Shown in pieces: positions 25,186 through 33,716 of a DNA stretch of 64,000 bases. Within the stretch, counting starts at the first letter, position 1. Every line of letters begins with the position of its first letter. The stretch spans positions 19,558 through 83,557 of the forward strand of contig NZ_KV823268.1 of the NCBI RefSeq assembly GCF_001815905.1, read 5' to 3'. This stretch comes from Brevibacterium sp. HMSC07C04 (GTDB taxonomy: Bacteria > Actinomycetota > Actinomycetes > Actinomycetales > Brevibacteriaceae). The translations under genes and the position numbers were made by a program. The notes beneath the pieces were generated by a model that was not told the origin of the DNA, did no database searches, and saw only the letters and a list, made by a program, of their open reading frames with translations.

Positions 25186-27786
25186 ATGGACACCAAATTC
25201 ACCTCACGATCGCAGGAGGCTCTGTCCACCGCGATCAAGGACGCAGCGCAGCGTGGAAACTCGCAGGTTGAGCCTGCGCACCTTCTCGCCGCTCTGCTTG
25301 AGGGCGAAGACAGCATTGCCGGAGCCCTCATCACTCACCTGGGCGGACGTCCCCAGGATATTCGCAGCCGTGCTCAGGCTGTCGTTGCCGGACTGCCGTC
25401 TGCCAGCGGATCGTCCGTCAGCCAACCGCAGCTCTCAAGGGCCGGGCTGTCGGTCATCAGCAGCGCCGAAAAGGAAATGCAGGCACTCGGTGACCAGTAC
25501 GTCTCAACCGAACACCTCCTTTTGGGTGTCGCGGCCGATTCCGGTGAAGCCGGCAAGCTGCTCAGTGCCGAAGGCATTACCCGCGACGCGCTGCTTGCCG
25601 CCCTGCCGGAAGTCCGCGGCGGTCGCAAGGTCACCAGTGAAAACCCGGAAGACACCTTCCAAGCGCTGGAGAAGTACGGCATCGACTTGACCCAGCAGGC
25701 CCGCGACGGAAAACTCGACCCCGTCATCGGCCGCGACTCCGAAATCCGCAGGGTCGTTCAGGTGCTGTCGCGTCGCACAAAGAACAACCCGGTGCTCATC
25801 GGCGAAGCCGGTGTGGGCAAAACCGCCGTTGTCGAAGGTCTCGCGCAGCGCATGGTCGCAGGCGATGTTCCCGAAAGCCTGCGCGGCAAGCAGCTGGTCA
25901 GCCTCGACCTGTCGGCCATGGTGGCAGGCGCAAAGTACCGCGGTGAGTTCGAAGAGCGCATGAAGGCCGTTCTTGAGGAGATCAAGAACTCCGAAGGTCA
26001 GATCGTCACCTTCATCGACGAAATCCACACGCTCGTCGGTGCGGGTGCCACGGGCGATTCCGCAATGGATGCGGGCAATATGCTCAAGCCCATGCTGGCC
26101 CGCGGCGAACTGCGGCTGGTGGGTGCGACAACGCTTGACGAGTACCGCGAGAACATCGAAAAGGACCCCGCCTTGGAGCGCAGGTTCCAGCAGGTGTTCG
26201 TGGGAGAGCCGAGCGTGGAGGACTCGATTGCCATTCTGCGCGGGCTGAAGGAGCGCTACGAAGCTCACCACAAGGTGACGATCGCAGACTCCGCCCTGGT
26301 TGCCGCCGCGTCGCTGTCGAACCGCTACATCACCGACAGGCAGCTGCCGGACAAGGCCATCGACCTCGTAGATGAGGCCGCCAGCCGTCTGCGCATGGAA
26401 ATCGATTCGGCACCTGTCGAAATCGACCAGCTGCAGCGCGATGTCGATCGCCTCAAAATGGAGGAGATGGCGCTGTCAGCTGAAACCGACGAGGCTTCGA
26501 AGGAGCGGCTGGCGGCTTTGCGCGAAGACCTTGCAGACAAGCAGGAAAACCTGTCCGGTCTGACCGCGGCCTGGGAATCACAGCGTGCAGGTCTGAACCG
26601 CCTGGGCGAACTGCGGCAGAAGCTGGATGATCTGCGCAGCCAGGCGGAGATTGCGCGGCGCGACACGGACCTCGAAACGGCATCGCGCCTGCTGTACGGC
26701 GAAATCCCGCAGGTCGAAAAGGAGATCGCCGCGGCAGAAGAAGCCGAATCGGCTGCCGGATCCCAGGCCAAGCAGATGGTGGGCGAACAGGTCACGGCCG
26801 ACGACATCGCCGAAGTCGTATCGTCGTGGACGGGCATTCCCGCCGGTCGTCTGCTGGAAGGCGAACGGGAGAAGCTGCTGCACGCGGAAGAGCACATCGG
26901 CAAGCGGCTCATCGGCCAGAAGAAGGCCGTTGAAACCGTGTCGGATGCTATCCGCCGTGCGCGCGCCGGGGTTTCTGATCCCAACCGTCCCACGGGTTCG
27001 TTCCTGTTCCTGGGGCCGACCGGTGTGGGCAAAACGGAACTGGCCAAGTCCCTAGCCGACTTCCTGTTTGACGACGAGCGCGCCATGATCCGCATTGACA
27101 TGTCCGAATACGGCGAAAAGCACTCGGTGGCCCGGCTTGTCGGCGCCCCTCCGGGCTACGTCGGATACGAAACGGGCGGTCAGCTGACCGAGGCTGTTCG
27201 CCGCAGGCCGTACTCCGTGGTCCTGTTGGACGAGGTGGAGAAGGCACACCCGGATGTCTTCGACATTCTGCTGCAGGTGCTTGATGACGGTCGGCTGACC
27301 GACGGTCAGGGTCGAACCGTTGACTTCCGCAACACGGTGCTCATTTTGACGTCGAACCTGGGAAGCCAGTTCATGGTCGACCAGACGCTCGATGCCAAGA
27401 CAAAAGAGGATTCGGTCATGGACGTGGTGCGCACCGCGTTCAAGCCGGAATTCCTCAACCGTTTGGATGACGTTGTCATGTTCGATGCCCTCAGCAGGGA
27501 AGACCTGGCGCGGATCGTCGATCTGCAGATCAACGCAATGCAGCAGCGTCTGAGTGAACGCCGCATTGCCCTGGAGATCACGCCCGAAGCTGCTGACTAC
27601 CTGGCGCAGGAAGGCTACGATCCGGCATTCGGCGCTCGCCCGCTGCGCCGTCTGGTGCAGCGCACGATCGGCGATGGCCTGGCCAAGGAGATTCTGGCAG
27701 GCGAAGTGCGCGATGGCGACACCGTGCGCGTCGACGCTGCCGAATCCGGCGGGCTGTCGATTGTTCCGGTCGAGCACGCCGACTGA
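25186..27786 (+). CDS. clpB: ATP-dependent disaggregase ClpB
   Basis: Hexameric AAA+ chaperone that extracts proteins from aggregates together with DnaK. 866 residues, full length: Clp-N domain 1-145, first AAA+ domain with Walker A GEAGVGKT at 206-213, coiled-coil middle domain around 400-525, second AAA+ domain with GPTGVGKT at 610-617 and the D2-small domain ending near 860. A strong GGGAGG sits before the ATG. Probably heat-induced through the HAIR element upstream. Single gene with its own terminator. Confidence 0.98.
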   Translation: MDTKFTSRSQEALSTAIKDAAQRGNSQVEPAHLLAALLEGEDSIAGALITHLGGRPQDIRSRAQAVVAGLPSASGSSVSQPQLSRAGLSVISSAEKEMQALGDQYVSTEHLLLGVAADSGEAGKLLSAEGITRDALLAALPEVRGGRKVTSENPEDTFQALEKYGIDLTQQARDGKLDPVIGRDSEIRRVVQVLSRRTKNNPVLIGEAGVGKTAVVEGLAQRMVAGDVPESLRGKQLVSLDLSAMVAGAKYRGEFEERMKAVLEEIKNSEGQIVTFIDEIHTLVGAGATGDSAMDAGNMLKPMLARGELRLVGATTLDEYRENIEKDPALERRFQQVFVGEPSVEDSIAILRGLKERYEAHHKVTIADSALVAAASLSNRYITDRQLPDKAIDLVDEAASRLRMEIDSAPVEIDQLQRDVDRLKMEEMALSAETDEASKERLAALREDLADKQENLSGLTAAWESQRAGLNRLGELRQKLDDLRSQAEIARRDTDLETASRLLYGEIPQVEKEIAAAEEAESAAGSQAKQMVGEQVTADDIAEVVSSWTGIPAGRLLEGEREKLLHAEEHIGKRLIGQKKAVETVSDAIRRARAGVSDPNRPTGSFLFLGPTGVGKTELAKSLADFLFDDERAMIRIDMSEYGEKHSVARLVGAPPGYVGYETGGQLTEAVRRRPYSVVLLDEVEKAHPDVFDILLQVLDDGRLTDGQGRTVDFRNTVLILTSNLGSQFMVDQTLDAKTKEDSVMDVVRTAFKPEFLNRLDDVVMFDALSREDLARIVDLQINAMQQRLSERRIALEITPEAADYLAQEGYDPAFGARPLRRLVQRTIGDGLAKEILAGEVRDGDTVRVDAAESGGLSIVPVEHAD

Positions 27787-27800
27787 CAGTCACCGCTTAA

Positions 27801-27840
27801 GCACTCAGGGGCGCGGAGAATACTCCGCGCCCCTGAGTGC
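27801..27840 (+). terminator. clpB terminator
   Basis: Perfect 18-base stem (arms 27801-27818, 27823-27840) with an AATA tetraloop, 14 bases after the clpB stop and before a convergent gene; probably works in both directions. Confidence 0.88.
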
Positions 27841-27859
27841 TGTGTGGTTCACCAGCCGA

Positions 27860-28576
27860 TTATGCGGTCTGGCTGTAGTCCTCGGTCATATCTGAGCCGT
27901 CCGGGCGCTGGACCGCGCAGATGATGCGCCGGTTTTCGGGGTCTTGCCAGGCGGTGGCATTGGGGGTGAAGTAGACCACTTTGAGGCCGTCCGCGTTGGC
28001 GCGGTCGGAGTCGAGTTCAAAGCGCGCGGTTTTGCAGTAGGTGCTCCCGTCGCGCTTGAGGGTTTCAAGGCCGGGGTAGGTGCCCGACTGGCTGGGCGTG
28101 CGGCCCACCGAGTAGATCTGGTGGACGTGCGGATCACTGCAGGGGACGGTGGTCGGGGCCGTCCCGTTGGAAAGGTCGACAATGCAGTCGCCTGCTCTGA
28201 GCTGCCCCAGGTTGCTCTTCACATCGGCGTTTGGGGGAGGCGGGCTGTTGGGCTTGTCGGAGCTGTACGGCAACGGCGCGGGCCGGCTGGTGGGGGATGA
28301 GTCACCCGGGGACGGTTCGGCGGTGGGCTCTGATTTCAGGGCGACGAAGCCGAAGATGCCAAGGCCCACCATGCCGAGGAAAGCAAACACCAGGACCAGT
28401 CCGCCGCCGACGAGCCCGATGATCAGCCCCGTGTTGCTCTTCTTGGGCGGTGGCAGCGGCGGTGGTGGGGGTGCGGGAAAGGAGGCGGGCTGTTGGGGGA
28501 TGTTGCCGTAGTGCGGCGGCTGCGGCCTGGGCCCGTAGGGGCCCGGCGGCGGGTTCGTCGGCGGCTGAGCTGGCAT
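27860..28576 (-). CDS. Proline-rich membrane protein with septum-formation-type domain
   Basis: 238 residues: an N-terminal cytoplasmic tail of about 47 residues very rich in Pro, one membrane segment at about 49-77 (GLIIGLVGGGLVLVFAFLGM), a Pro/Ser linker, and an extracellular domain with GDCIVDLSNGTAPTTVPCSDPH and CAVQRPDG. The paired cysteines and the xxCSDPHxH pattern match the actinobacterial septum-formation family (PF13845-like). Start at ATG 28576 with GGGAG upstream; the longer frame overlaps xth. Lies 13 bases after xth and is probably co-transcribed. Role not established. Confidence 0.75.
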   Translation of the reverse strand: MPAQPPTNPPPGPYGPRPQPPHYGNIPQQPASFPAPPPPPLPPPKKSNTGLIIGLVGGGLVLVFAFLGMVGLGIFGFVALKSEPTAEPSPGDSSPTSRPAPLPYSSDKPNSPPPPNADVKSNLGQLRAGDCIVDLSNGTAPTTVPCSDPHVHQIYSVGRTPSQSGTYPGLETLKRDGSTYCKTARFELDSDRANADGLKVVYFTPNATAWQDPENRRIICAVQRPDGSDMTEDYSQTA

Positions 28577-28589
28577 TGAGAACTCCCTG

Positions 28590-29375
28590 TCAGATGCGGT
28601 AGTCGACCCAAACGGGCGCGTGGTCAGATGCTCCTTTGCCCTTGCGCTCTTCACGGTCGATGTGGGCGTCGACAGCGGTTGCGGCCAGAGCGGGTGAGGC
28701 CAGTTGGAAGTCAATGCGCATGCCCTCCCGTTTGGGGAAGCGCAGACGCTGGTAGTCCCAGTAGGTGTAGACGCCGGGGCCAGGAGTGAACTGGCGCGTG
28801 GTTTCCTTCAGGCCCGCGTCGGCGAGATTGCGGAATGCTTCGCGTTCGGGTTCGGACACGTGCGTCAGGCCGGCAAAGGCCTCCATGTCCCAGACGTCTT
28901 CGTCCAGTGGTGCGACATTGAAGTCTCCGACCATGACAAAGCGGTCGTCGGGGTCTGCGGCGAGCCGCTGTGCTGCGACATCGCGCAGGCGGTTCAGCCA
29001 TTCGAGTTTGTAGTGGTAGTGAGGGTGATCGAGTTCTCGGCCGTTGGGCACGTAGAGCGAATAGACGCGCACCCCGCCGGTGTCGGCTGACAGTGCGCGC
29101 GCTTCGAGTGCATCGTTGAATTCGGGCATTCCCCGAAACCCGCTTTCGACATTGTCCAAGCCGACGCGGCTGGCGATTGCAACGCCGTTCCACTGATTGA
29201 GCCCGTGGTAGGTGACGTCATAGCCGCGGGAGGAGAAGATGTCTTCGGGAAACTGGCTGTCGCGGCACTTGAGTTCTTGAATGGCCAGGACGTCGACGTC
29301 TGAGCGGTCAAGAAAAGCCCCGATGCGCTCGGCGCGGGCTCGGATCGAGTTGACATTCCAATTCACAATTCGCAC
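28590..29375 (-). CDS. xth: Exodeoxyribonuclease III / AP endonuclease
   Basis: Repairs abasic sites in DNA and degrades one strand from 3' ends. 261 residues with the complete motif set: NWNVNSIRAR, AIQELK with the metal-binding Glu34, GDFNVAP, YTYWDY, MRIDF and the C-terminal SDHAPVWV with the catalytic Asp-His. Start is GTG at 29375, six bases after a TAGGCT hexamer, so probably leaderless. Adjacent pyrimidine gene pyrE and clpB belong to a backbone order known in Actinobacteria. Confidence 0.95.
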   Translation of the reverse strand: MRIVNWNVNSIRARAERIGAFLDRSDVDVLAIQELKCRDSQFPEDIFSSRGYDVTYHGLNQWNGVAIASRVGLDNVESGFRGMPEFNDALEARALSADTGGVRVYSLYVPNGRELDHPHYHYKLEWLNRLRDVAAQRLAADPDDRFVMVGDFNVAPLDEDVWDMEAFAGLTHVSEPEREAFRNLADAGLKETTRQFTPGPGVYTYWDYQRLRFPKREGMRIDFQLASPALAATAVDAHIDREERKGKGASDHAPVWVDYRI

Positions 29376-29381
29376 GAGGCC

Positions 29382-29387
29382 AGCCTA
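29382..29387 (-). promoter_or_regulatory. -10 element of xth, probable leaderless start
   Basis: TAGGCT on the minus strand, six bases upstream of the GTG start, with no Shine-Dalgarno sequence. Confidence 0.4.
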
Positions 29388-29490
29388 ACGGCTGCCGCTG
29401 ACACGGTCACGGGTGCTGTGCTCTGAAGGCGCATGTTCGCTCGTGCAGAAGCAGTGCGGACTGACAATAGGCGATATTTCGCGAAAATGC

Positions 29491-29517
29491 TGTCCGCATA
29501 GTGAAAATATGCAGACA
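29491..29517. promoter_or_regulatory. Imperfect inverted repeat TGTCCGCATA-N7-TATGCAGACA
   Basis: Two 10-base arms with a single mismatch and a 7-base A-rich centre. A third related arm, TGCGGAC, lies at 29455-29461. The repeat sits just before a candidate -10 (TATGTA, 29532-29537), so it probably binds a regulator of the structured transcript that follows. The perfect palindrome TTTCGCGAAA at 29477-29486 is next to it. Confidence 0.5.
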
Positions 29518-29544
29518 AAAGAATTTTTATCTATGTAAGCTGAA

Positions 29545-29660
29545 TCACGTCTACTCGGTGGGGATCGAGTAGATCTCACGGACGTATGGGGATGCGTCCA
29601 GGTACTCGAGGGGAGTGCTCCGAAGGCCCGGCAGCTGACAGCCGGGCCTTCGATCGTTTG
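29545..29660 (+). ncRNA. Candidate structured small RNA with four hairpins
   Basis: Four consecutive stem-loops fill this stretch: arms 29550-29557/29566-29573 (loop GTGGGGAT), 29580-29586/29593-29599 (loop TGGGGA), 29602-29607/29613-29618 (loop GAGGG) and a GC-rich 12-base stem 29621-29632/29641-29652 followed by ATCGTTT, which looks like a terminator. The first three loops all expose GAG/GGGG runs. A -10-like TATGTA at 29532-29537 places the start near 29545. No open reading frame fits. The class is not one recognised; on the complementary strand the loops would be C-rich, slightly reminiscent of actinobacterial 6C RNA, but with only four Cs. Orientation is inferred from the promoter and terminal hairpin. 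Confidence 0.5.
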
Positions 29661-29691
29661 GTGGGTGAGCCGATTGCCCAAAAAACCCCGG

Positions 29692-29768
29692 TAGCAACAG
29701 ATTCACGCGTTAGCCGAGATCCACCCGTTAGCCGCAAGAAAACTCCCGATAGCCACAGATCCACGCCT
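29692..29768 (+). repeat. Short 18-19 base repeats, unit TAGCCACAGATCCACGCCT
   Basis: Three near-full copies at 29692-29710, 29711-29728 and 29750-29768, with partial copies at 29729-29735 and 29769-29776. The first two are directly tandem; the third follows a 21-base interruption. An inverted fragment (TGTTGCTA) is at 29795-29802. The repeats match no gene and lie directly after the structured RNA. Confidence 0.6.
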
Positions 29769-29794
29769 TAGCAACCACTGCTGGCGGGAGTTTT
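29739..29794 (+). terminator. Hairpin enclosing a repeat copy, with T-run
   Basis: Arms AAAACTCCCG (29739-29748) and CGGGAGTTTT (29785-29794) enclose 36 bases that include one repeat copy; T-richness on both strands would let it act in either direction. It may be a second terminator for the upstream RNA. Confidence 0.4.
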
Positions 29795-29856
29795 TGTTGC
29801 TAAAGCGCGGGCGGAGGCTCGTCAGGTGGAGACCCGGTGCCAAGGTGTCCGGGTGA

Positions 29857-29979
29857 AGCGGGGATAAAGCTCGCGATGTTGTTGTTGACTACCAGGTCCA
29901 TTTCAGACGGGCAAACGGCGCACCTGCGGAGATGATCCCGTTCGTTCTTCATGCCGATGAAGCTGCCGGTGACCAGTAG
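29857..29979 (+). pseudogene. Possible remnant of AlkD-type DNA alkylation repair protein
   Basis: Forty codons without a start, preceded directly by an in-frame TGA and ended by TAG, read VVVDYQVHFRRANGAPAE followed by a divergent tail. The VDYxVHFxxANG pattern resembles the C-terminal strand region of the long DNA alkylation repair (AlkD-related) proteins, where it normally continues TSPKVFKL. Nothing upstream in any frame extends the similarity. It lies next to the repair gene xth. The match is short, so this is a tentative call. Confidence 0.35.
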
Positions 29980-30008
29980 CGGCGTTCTGCGTTCAGCCGG
30001 CTCGCGAA

Positions 30009-30014
30009 TACAAT
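30009..30014 (+). promoter_or_regulatory. -10 element of pyrE, probable leaderless start
   Basis: TACAAT ends eight bases before the ATG at 30022, placing the transcription start at the A of that codon. This favours 30022 over the ATG at 30013, which lies inside the hexamer. Confidence 0.5.
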
Positions 30015-30021
30015 GGCGGCC

Positions 30022-30603
30022 ATGACCGACACACGTTCGCACGATCCCGCGCAGACGCGCGAGGAGCTGCTGAGGCTCATCGACTCACTTGCAGTCAAAC
30101 GCGGCAGCTTCACCCTGTCTTCGGGAAAGCAGGCCGACTACTATCTGGACCTGCGGTTGGTGACTCTCGATCACCGGTCCGCACCACTCGTGGGCGACAT
30201 CGTCCTTGACGTCCTCGAAGCCGAAGGCCTGCTGAGCGAGGTCGACGCCGTCGGCGGGCTGACAATGGGCGCCGACCCGGTGGGAACCGCCACCATGCAC
30301 GCCTCGGTTCGCCGCGGCACCCCGCTGGATACTTTCGTGGTGCGCAAGCAGGCAAAAGAACACGGAATGGGCAAGCGTGTCGAGGGCCCGGACGTGCGCG
30401 GCCGTCGCGTCGTTGCCGTTGAAGACACCTCGACAACCGGCGGATCGGTCCTCACCGCTGTGGAAGCCCTGCGCGAAGCCGGTGCGGAGGTCGTCGCCGT
30501 CGTCGTGGTCATGGACCGCAACACCGGGGCGCGCGAACGCGTCGAAGCAGAAGGCCTGCGCTATCTGACAGCATTGACCACCGCGGACCTCGGTCTGGAC
30601 TGA
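30022..30603 (+). CDS. pyrE: Orotate phosphoribosyltransferase
   Basis: Adds phosphoribose from PRPP to orotate to give OMP in pyrimidine synthesis. 193 residues; PRPP-binding motif VVAVEDTSTTGGS, the flexible loop RKQAKEHGMGKRVEG and the N-terminal FTLSSGKQADYYLDLR are all present. The ATG at 30022 (MTDTRSHD) is chosen from the promoter position; an ATG nine bases upstream is possible. 38 bases separate it from the ABC ATPase gene downstream. Confidence 0.95.
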   Translation: MTDTRSHDPAQTREELLRLIDSLAVKRGSFTLSSGKQADYYLDLRLVTLDHRSAPLVGDIVLDVLEAEGLLSEVDAVGGLTMGADPVGTATMHASVRRGTPLDTFVVRKQAKEHGMGKRVEGPDVRGRRVVAVEDTSTTGGSVLTAVEALREAGAEVVAVVVVMDRNTGARERVEAEGLRYLTALTTADLGLD

Positions 30604-30641
30604 AGTCACGCGGCGAAAGTCCGCAAAGGAAAGGACACCCT

Positions 30642-31361
30642 GTGCTCGAACTGTCGTCCATCACTGTGAAGTCGCAGCGCAGACTGTGGCTCGACGACGT
30701 ATCCGTCAAAGCCGTTCCGGGTCGAATCCTCGGTGTTGTGGGCCCCAAGGGCGCTGGCAAGACCGAGTTCGCTCGCGCCATCATGGGCGTTATCGAACCC
30801 GAAAGCGGCACCGTGAAGCTCGAAGACAACGAGCTCGTCGGCGGCGACCGCCAGAACTTCGGCTACCTGCCTGCCGAACGCGGCGGCTTCCCCTCTATGA
30901 AAGTCATGGAGCAGATCGTCTACATGGCCCGCCTGCACGGTATGACGCTCGGCGCGGCTGAGCGCAACGCCGTCACCCTGCTGGCGCGGCTCGAACTGTC
31001 CGACCGCGCCTATGTTCCACTGTCCCAGCTGTCGGGCACAGAGCAGGCTCGCGTGCACATCGCCGCGATGCTTGCCGCTGACCCCGATGTCGTCGTCATC
31101 GACGAAATCGGTGAGGGCCTCGACATGGCATCTGCCAAGCTCGTCTTCGGTCTGCTGTCCGACCACGCGGATGCCGGTGTGCCCATCATCGTCACGTCTG
31201 AGGACTGGGATCTCATCGAGCAGTACGCCGACGACATCCTGGTGCTCGGCCATGGCAGTGTCATCGCCCACGGAACAGCCGAACAGCTGCGAAAGGGCCG
31301 CGCAGCCACAACCGCCGCTCAGCCCGCCAGCCTGCGGGAGATCTTCAAGGAGGACGTCTGA
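30642..31361 (+). CDS. ABC-2 exporter ATPase, NatA-like, with altered motifs
   Basis: ATP-binding subunit of an exporter with the downstream permease. 239 residues: Walker A GPKGAGKT at 34-41 and the NatA-type YLPAERGGFPSMKVMEQ at 76-91 are normal, but the signature reads LSGTEQ (130-135) instead of LSxGNQQ or LSGGQ, Walker B is VVVIDEIGEGLD, and the H-loop reads VTSEDWD with Glu187 where His is expected. Starts at GTG 30642 after AAAGGA. Overlaps the permease gene (TGATG). ATP hydrolysis may be slow or absent; substrate unknown. Confidence 0.85.
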   Translation: MLELSSITVKSQRRLWLDDVSVKAVPGRILGVVGPKGAGKTEFARAIMGVIEPESGTVKLEDNELVGGDRQNFGYLPAERGGFPSMKVMEQIVYMARLHGMTLGAAERNAVTLLARLELSDRAYVPLSQLSGTEQARVHIAAMLAADPDVVVIDEIGEGLDMASAKLVFGLLSDHADAGVPIIVTSEDWDLIEQYADDILVLGHGSVIAHGTAEQLRKGRAATTAAQPASLREIFKEDV

Positions 31362-32893
31362 TGGCAAACAAGGATCGCAGTGAGGATCACGACAACATCA
31401 GCACCACCTCGTACACGGACCTAAGCGGGGGAGGGCAGGCCCTCGACCCGCACAGCCTCGGTGACGAGCCCATGGGGAAGCTCGCCGAGGTGCCCGATGA
31501 GCTGCGCGAGGACACGGGTGACGAAACCAAGACGGGGCTCGTGTCAGAGTTCCGCGACCTCACCGGCGGGCAGGCCACTTACCTTGTGGCCAACCGCGAA
31601 ACCTCTCAGGCGCTGCGCAGCCCGCTGTTCGCTGCGACTGCGCTCGTGCTTGTGATCGGTGTGCTGGCAGCGCTCATCATCGGCTTTTCGCGGACTGGCG
31701 TATCAGCCGGCAGCGGCGAAACCGTCGCCATGATGGTGCCTGAAGAGCAGAAGGCCCAGGTCGAACAGCAGCTTCCGCAGGTCGAACAGCAGCTGGGCAT
31801 GACCGTCACGATCGTCACGAGCATTGAAGAGGGCCAGGATGCCGTCAAGAGCGGCAAGGTCGACGCCTTCCTCCTGCAGGACCCCACGGGTCAGGGCAAC
31901 GACCAGCTGATCGCCAAGAACCGCATTCCGAAGGCGGTTCTCGACAAACTCGTCAACACGCCTGAAATCACCTACGTCGACGGCGGGCCCATTGACCCCG
32001 CGACCGGTGAAGTCGTGGCCTGGACCATGGCTGCACTGACTCTCCTGGCCGGGCTGAGCTTGGGCTCGCTGGTCTACCGGGGAGTGCGCGAAGAGCGCCG
32101 CACCCGCACCAGCGAAATCATCGTCTCCGCAATTCCGCCGCGTGCAGCACTGTGGGGCCGCATTTGGGGTCTGACGCAGTTGGCTCTGCTTCTGCTGGCC
32201 ATCACGGCAGTCGTCGGCCTGCTGGGCATGTCCATCATCGGCCTGGCTGGTGAGGTCTACGCGGCGCTGCCTGCGCTCGGCTGGTTTGTGCTCAGCTACG
32301 CGTTCTACTCGATTGCGGTGATCGCGCTCTTCGCCATCATCGCAATGGGTGCCACACAGCGCGGCCGCCGGATCGCAGCGGGCGCCGCAGGTGTTGTCAT
32401 TGTCGTCATGGCGTTTCTGCCGATGCTGCCGTTCATGGCCGACGCTGCGCCCCAGGTGGCCGCGTGGCTGCCGTTTGCCGAACCGACCGGCGTGGGTGCG
32501 CTGTACCTGCTCACAGCCGCCCCGTGGTGGTATGGCCTCGTGTCTGCCGCTTCGGCAGCTGTGCTCGCGCTTGTCCTCGTCATGCTTGCAGTGTCGCGCT
32601 ACACCTCGACGGTGCTTTCGGGCGCGGGCATCGCCGGTCGTCCCGCAGTCGCAAAGGCAAAGCTCAAGCGCCAGCCGAAGGGCAAGGCCGCCAAGGCTGA
32701 GGAAGCTGCGAAGCCTGCAGACACAGACGAGGCCGAGGAAGCTGACGAAGCTGAGGGCGCAGAAAAGCCTGCCAAGGTCGCCAAGAGCAATGCGGCAAAG
32801 GCTGGCGGTAAGGCATCCACGGGCGAGAGTGACAAGACCGACTCCAAGAAGCCCAAGAAGAAGGCCGGCGAGCCCGTGAACGAGGATGACTGA
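31361..32893 (+). CDS. ABC-2 family permease, NatB-like, with charged C-terminal tail
   Basis: Membrane subunit partnering the ATPase upstream. 510 residues: a long hydrophilic N-terminus (1-84) with an acidic stretch, a membrane segment at about 85-107, an extracytoplasmic domain (to about 222) rich in Gln/Glu (EEQKAQVEQQLPQVEQQLG), then five more membrane segments to about 425, and a 75-residue tail dominated by Lys, Ala and Glu. The tail is low complexity and probably disordered. The stop overlaps the methyltransferase gene by eight bases. Substrate unknown. Confidence 0.85.
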   Translation: MANKDRSEDHDNISTTSYTDLSGGGQALDPHSLGDEPMGKLAEVPDELREDTGDETKTGLVSEFRDLTGGQATYLVANRETSQALRSPLFAATALVLVIGVLAALIIGFSRTGVSAGSGETVAMMVPEEQKAQVEQQLPQVEQQLGMTVTIVTSIEEGQDAVKSGKVDAFLLQDPTGQGNDQLIAKNRIPKAVLDKLVNTPEITYVDGGPIDPATGEVVAWTMAALTLLAGLSLGSLVYRGVREERRTRTSEIIVSAIPPRAALWGRIWGLTQLALLLLAITAVVGLLGMSIIGLAGEVYAALPALGWFVLSYAFYSIAVIALFAIIAMGATQRGRRIAAGAAGVVIVVMAFLPMLPFMADAAPQVAAWLPFAEPTGVGALYLLTAAPWWYGLVSAASAAVLALVLVMLAVSRYTSTVLSGAGIAGRPAVAKAKLKRQPKGKAAKAEEAAKPADTDEAEEADEAEGAEKPAKVAKSNAAKAGGKASTGESDKTDSKKPKKKAGEPVNEDD

Positions 32894-33572
32894 GCCGACC
32901 CCGCCCGCTGCAGACTCTGCAATGCCAGCAGAGTCTGCAGAACCGGCGGGGGCTGCCGCGCCCTCCCACGGGGTTGGCCCGTGGGAGGGCGAGTGGCCCC
33001 GGGATGAGCGCTACGATCCCGAACTGCTGCGCGATGGTGACCGCCGCAATGTGGTCGACGGCTACCGGTACTGGACGATGGAGGCGATCATCGCCGACCT
33101 CGACCAGCGCCGCCACGGCTTCCACGTGGCCATTGAGAACTGGCAGCACGACCTCAACATCGGCTCGGTTGTGCGCACCGCAAATGCCTTCAATGCCGCT
33201 GCTGTGCACATTGTCGGCAAAAAGCGCTGGAACCGCCGAGGCGCCATGGTCACCGACCGCTACCAGCACGTTCTGCACCACCCCAGTGCAGATGATCTGG
33301 CCGCGTGGTGTGCTGAGCGAAACCTGCCGCTGATCGGCATTGACAACTTCCCGGATTCCACGCCGCTGGAAAGCTGCGATCTTCCGCGCGACTGCGTTTT
33401 CCTGTTCGGCCAGGAGTCAATCGGGCTGACGGACAGCGCTCACAAAGCGTGCGAAGCCGTACTGTCGATTCAGCAGTACGGCTCAACTCGCTCCATGAAC
33501 GCGGCAGCCGCGGCGGCAATCGCCATGCACGCCTGGATCCGCAGGTGGGAATTCGGCCAGACCGTCAGCTGA
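32886..33572 (+). CDS. SPOUT-class tRNA/rRNA 2'-O-methyltransferase (SpoU family)
   Basis: Predicted to methylate a ribose 2'-OH in tRNA or rRNA using SAM. 228 residues with the three SpoU motifs: NIGSVVRTANAFNAAAVHIVG, FLFGQESIGL and SIQQYGSTRSMNAAAAAAIAMHAW, the last forming the trefoil-knot cofactor site. The first ~35 residues are Ala/Pro-rich and probably unstructured. Gene order pyrE ... spoU ... fba is also seen in mycobacteria. Target site unknown. Confidence 0.9.
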   Translation: MTEPTPPAADSAMPAESAEPAGAAAPSHGVGPWEGEWPRDERYDPELLRDGDRRNVVDGYRYWTMEAIIADLDQRRHGFHVAIENWQHDLNIGSVVRTANAFNAAAVHIVGKKRWNRRGAMVTDRYQHVLHHPSADDLAAWCAERNLPLIGIDNFPDSTPLESCDLPRDCVFLFGQESIGLTDSAHKACEAVLSIQQYGSTRSMNAAAAAAIAMHAWIRRWEFGQTVS

Positions 33573-33635
33573 GAGCCACACGCCCAGCTGGTTTCAGACG
33601 CCCCCCGCCCGCGGATGACAGAAGACGACAAAAGC

Positions 33636-33674
33636 ACGAGGTGCCGCTCACCAATTTCGTGAGCGGCACCTCGT
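33636..33674 (+). terminator. Terminator hairpin, GAGGTGCCGCTCAC family, copy 1
   Basis: 16-base stem (arms ACGAGGTGCCGCTCAC and its complement), loop CAATTTC, followed by TCTTTGTGTT. It lies 64 bases after the methyltransferase stop and faces the convergent acyl-CoA dehydrogenase gene. Confidence 0.88.
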
Positions 33675-33716
33675 TCTTTGTGTTGCGTGAGCCGGTGCTC
33701 GGCTCAGCCGTACGTA

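Noticed and set aside
29545..29660. CsrA-sequestering RNA (GGA in loops)
   Set aside because: Loops contain GGGGA, but Actinobacteria generally lack CsrA, so this class is unlikely.
29692..29768. CRISPR array
   Set aside because: Repeats are only 18-19 bases, two are directly tandem without a spacer, and no cas gene is present.
29800..30042. 80-codon minus-strand frame in the xth-pyrE gap
   Set aside because: No ribosome binding site or family match; overlaps the pyrE promoter and start, and the plus-strand reading gives a better family resemblance.
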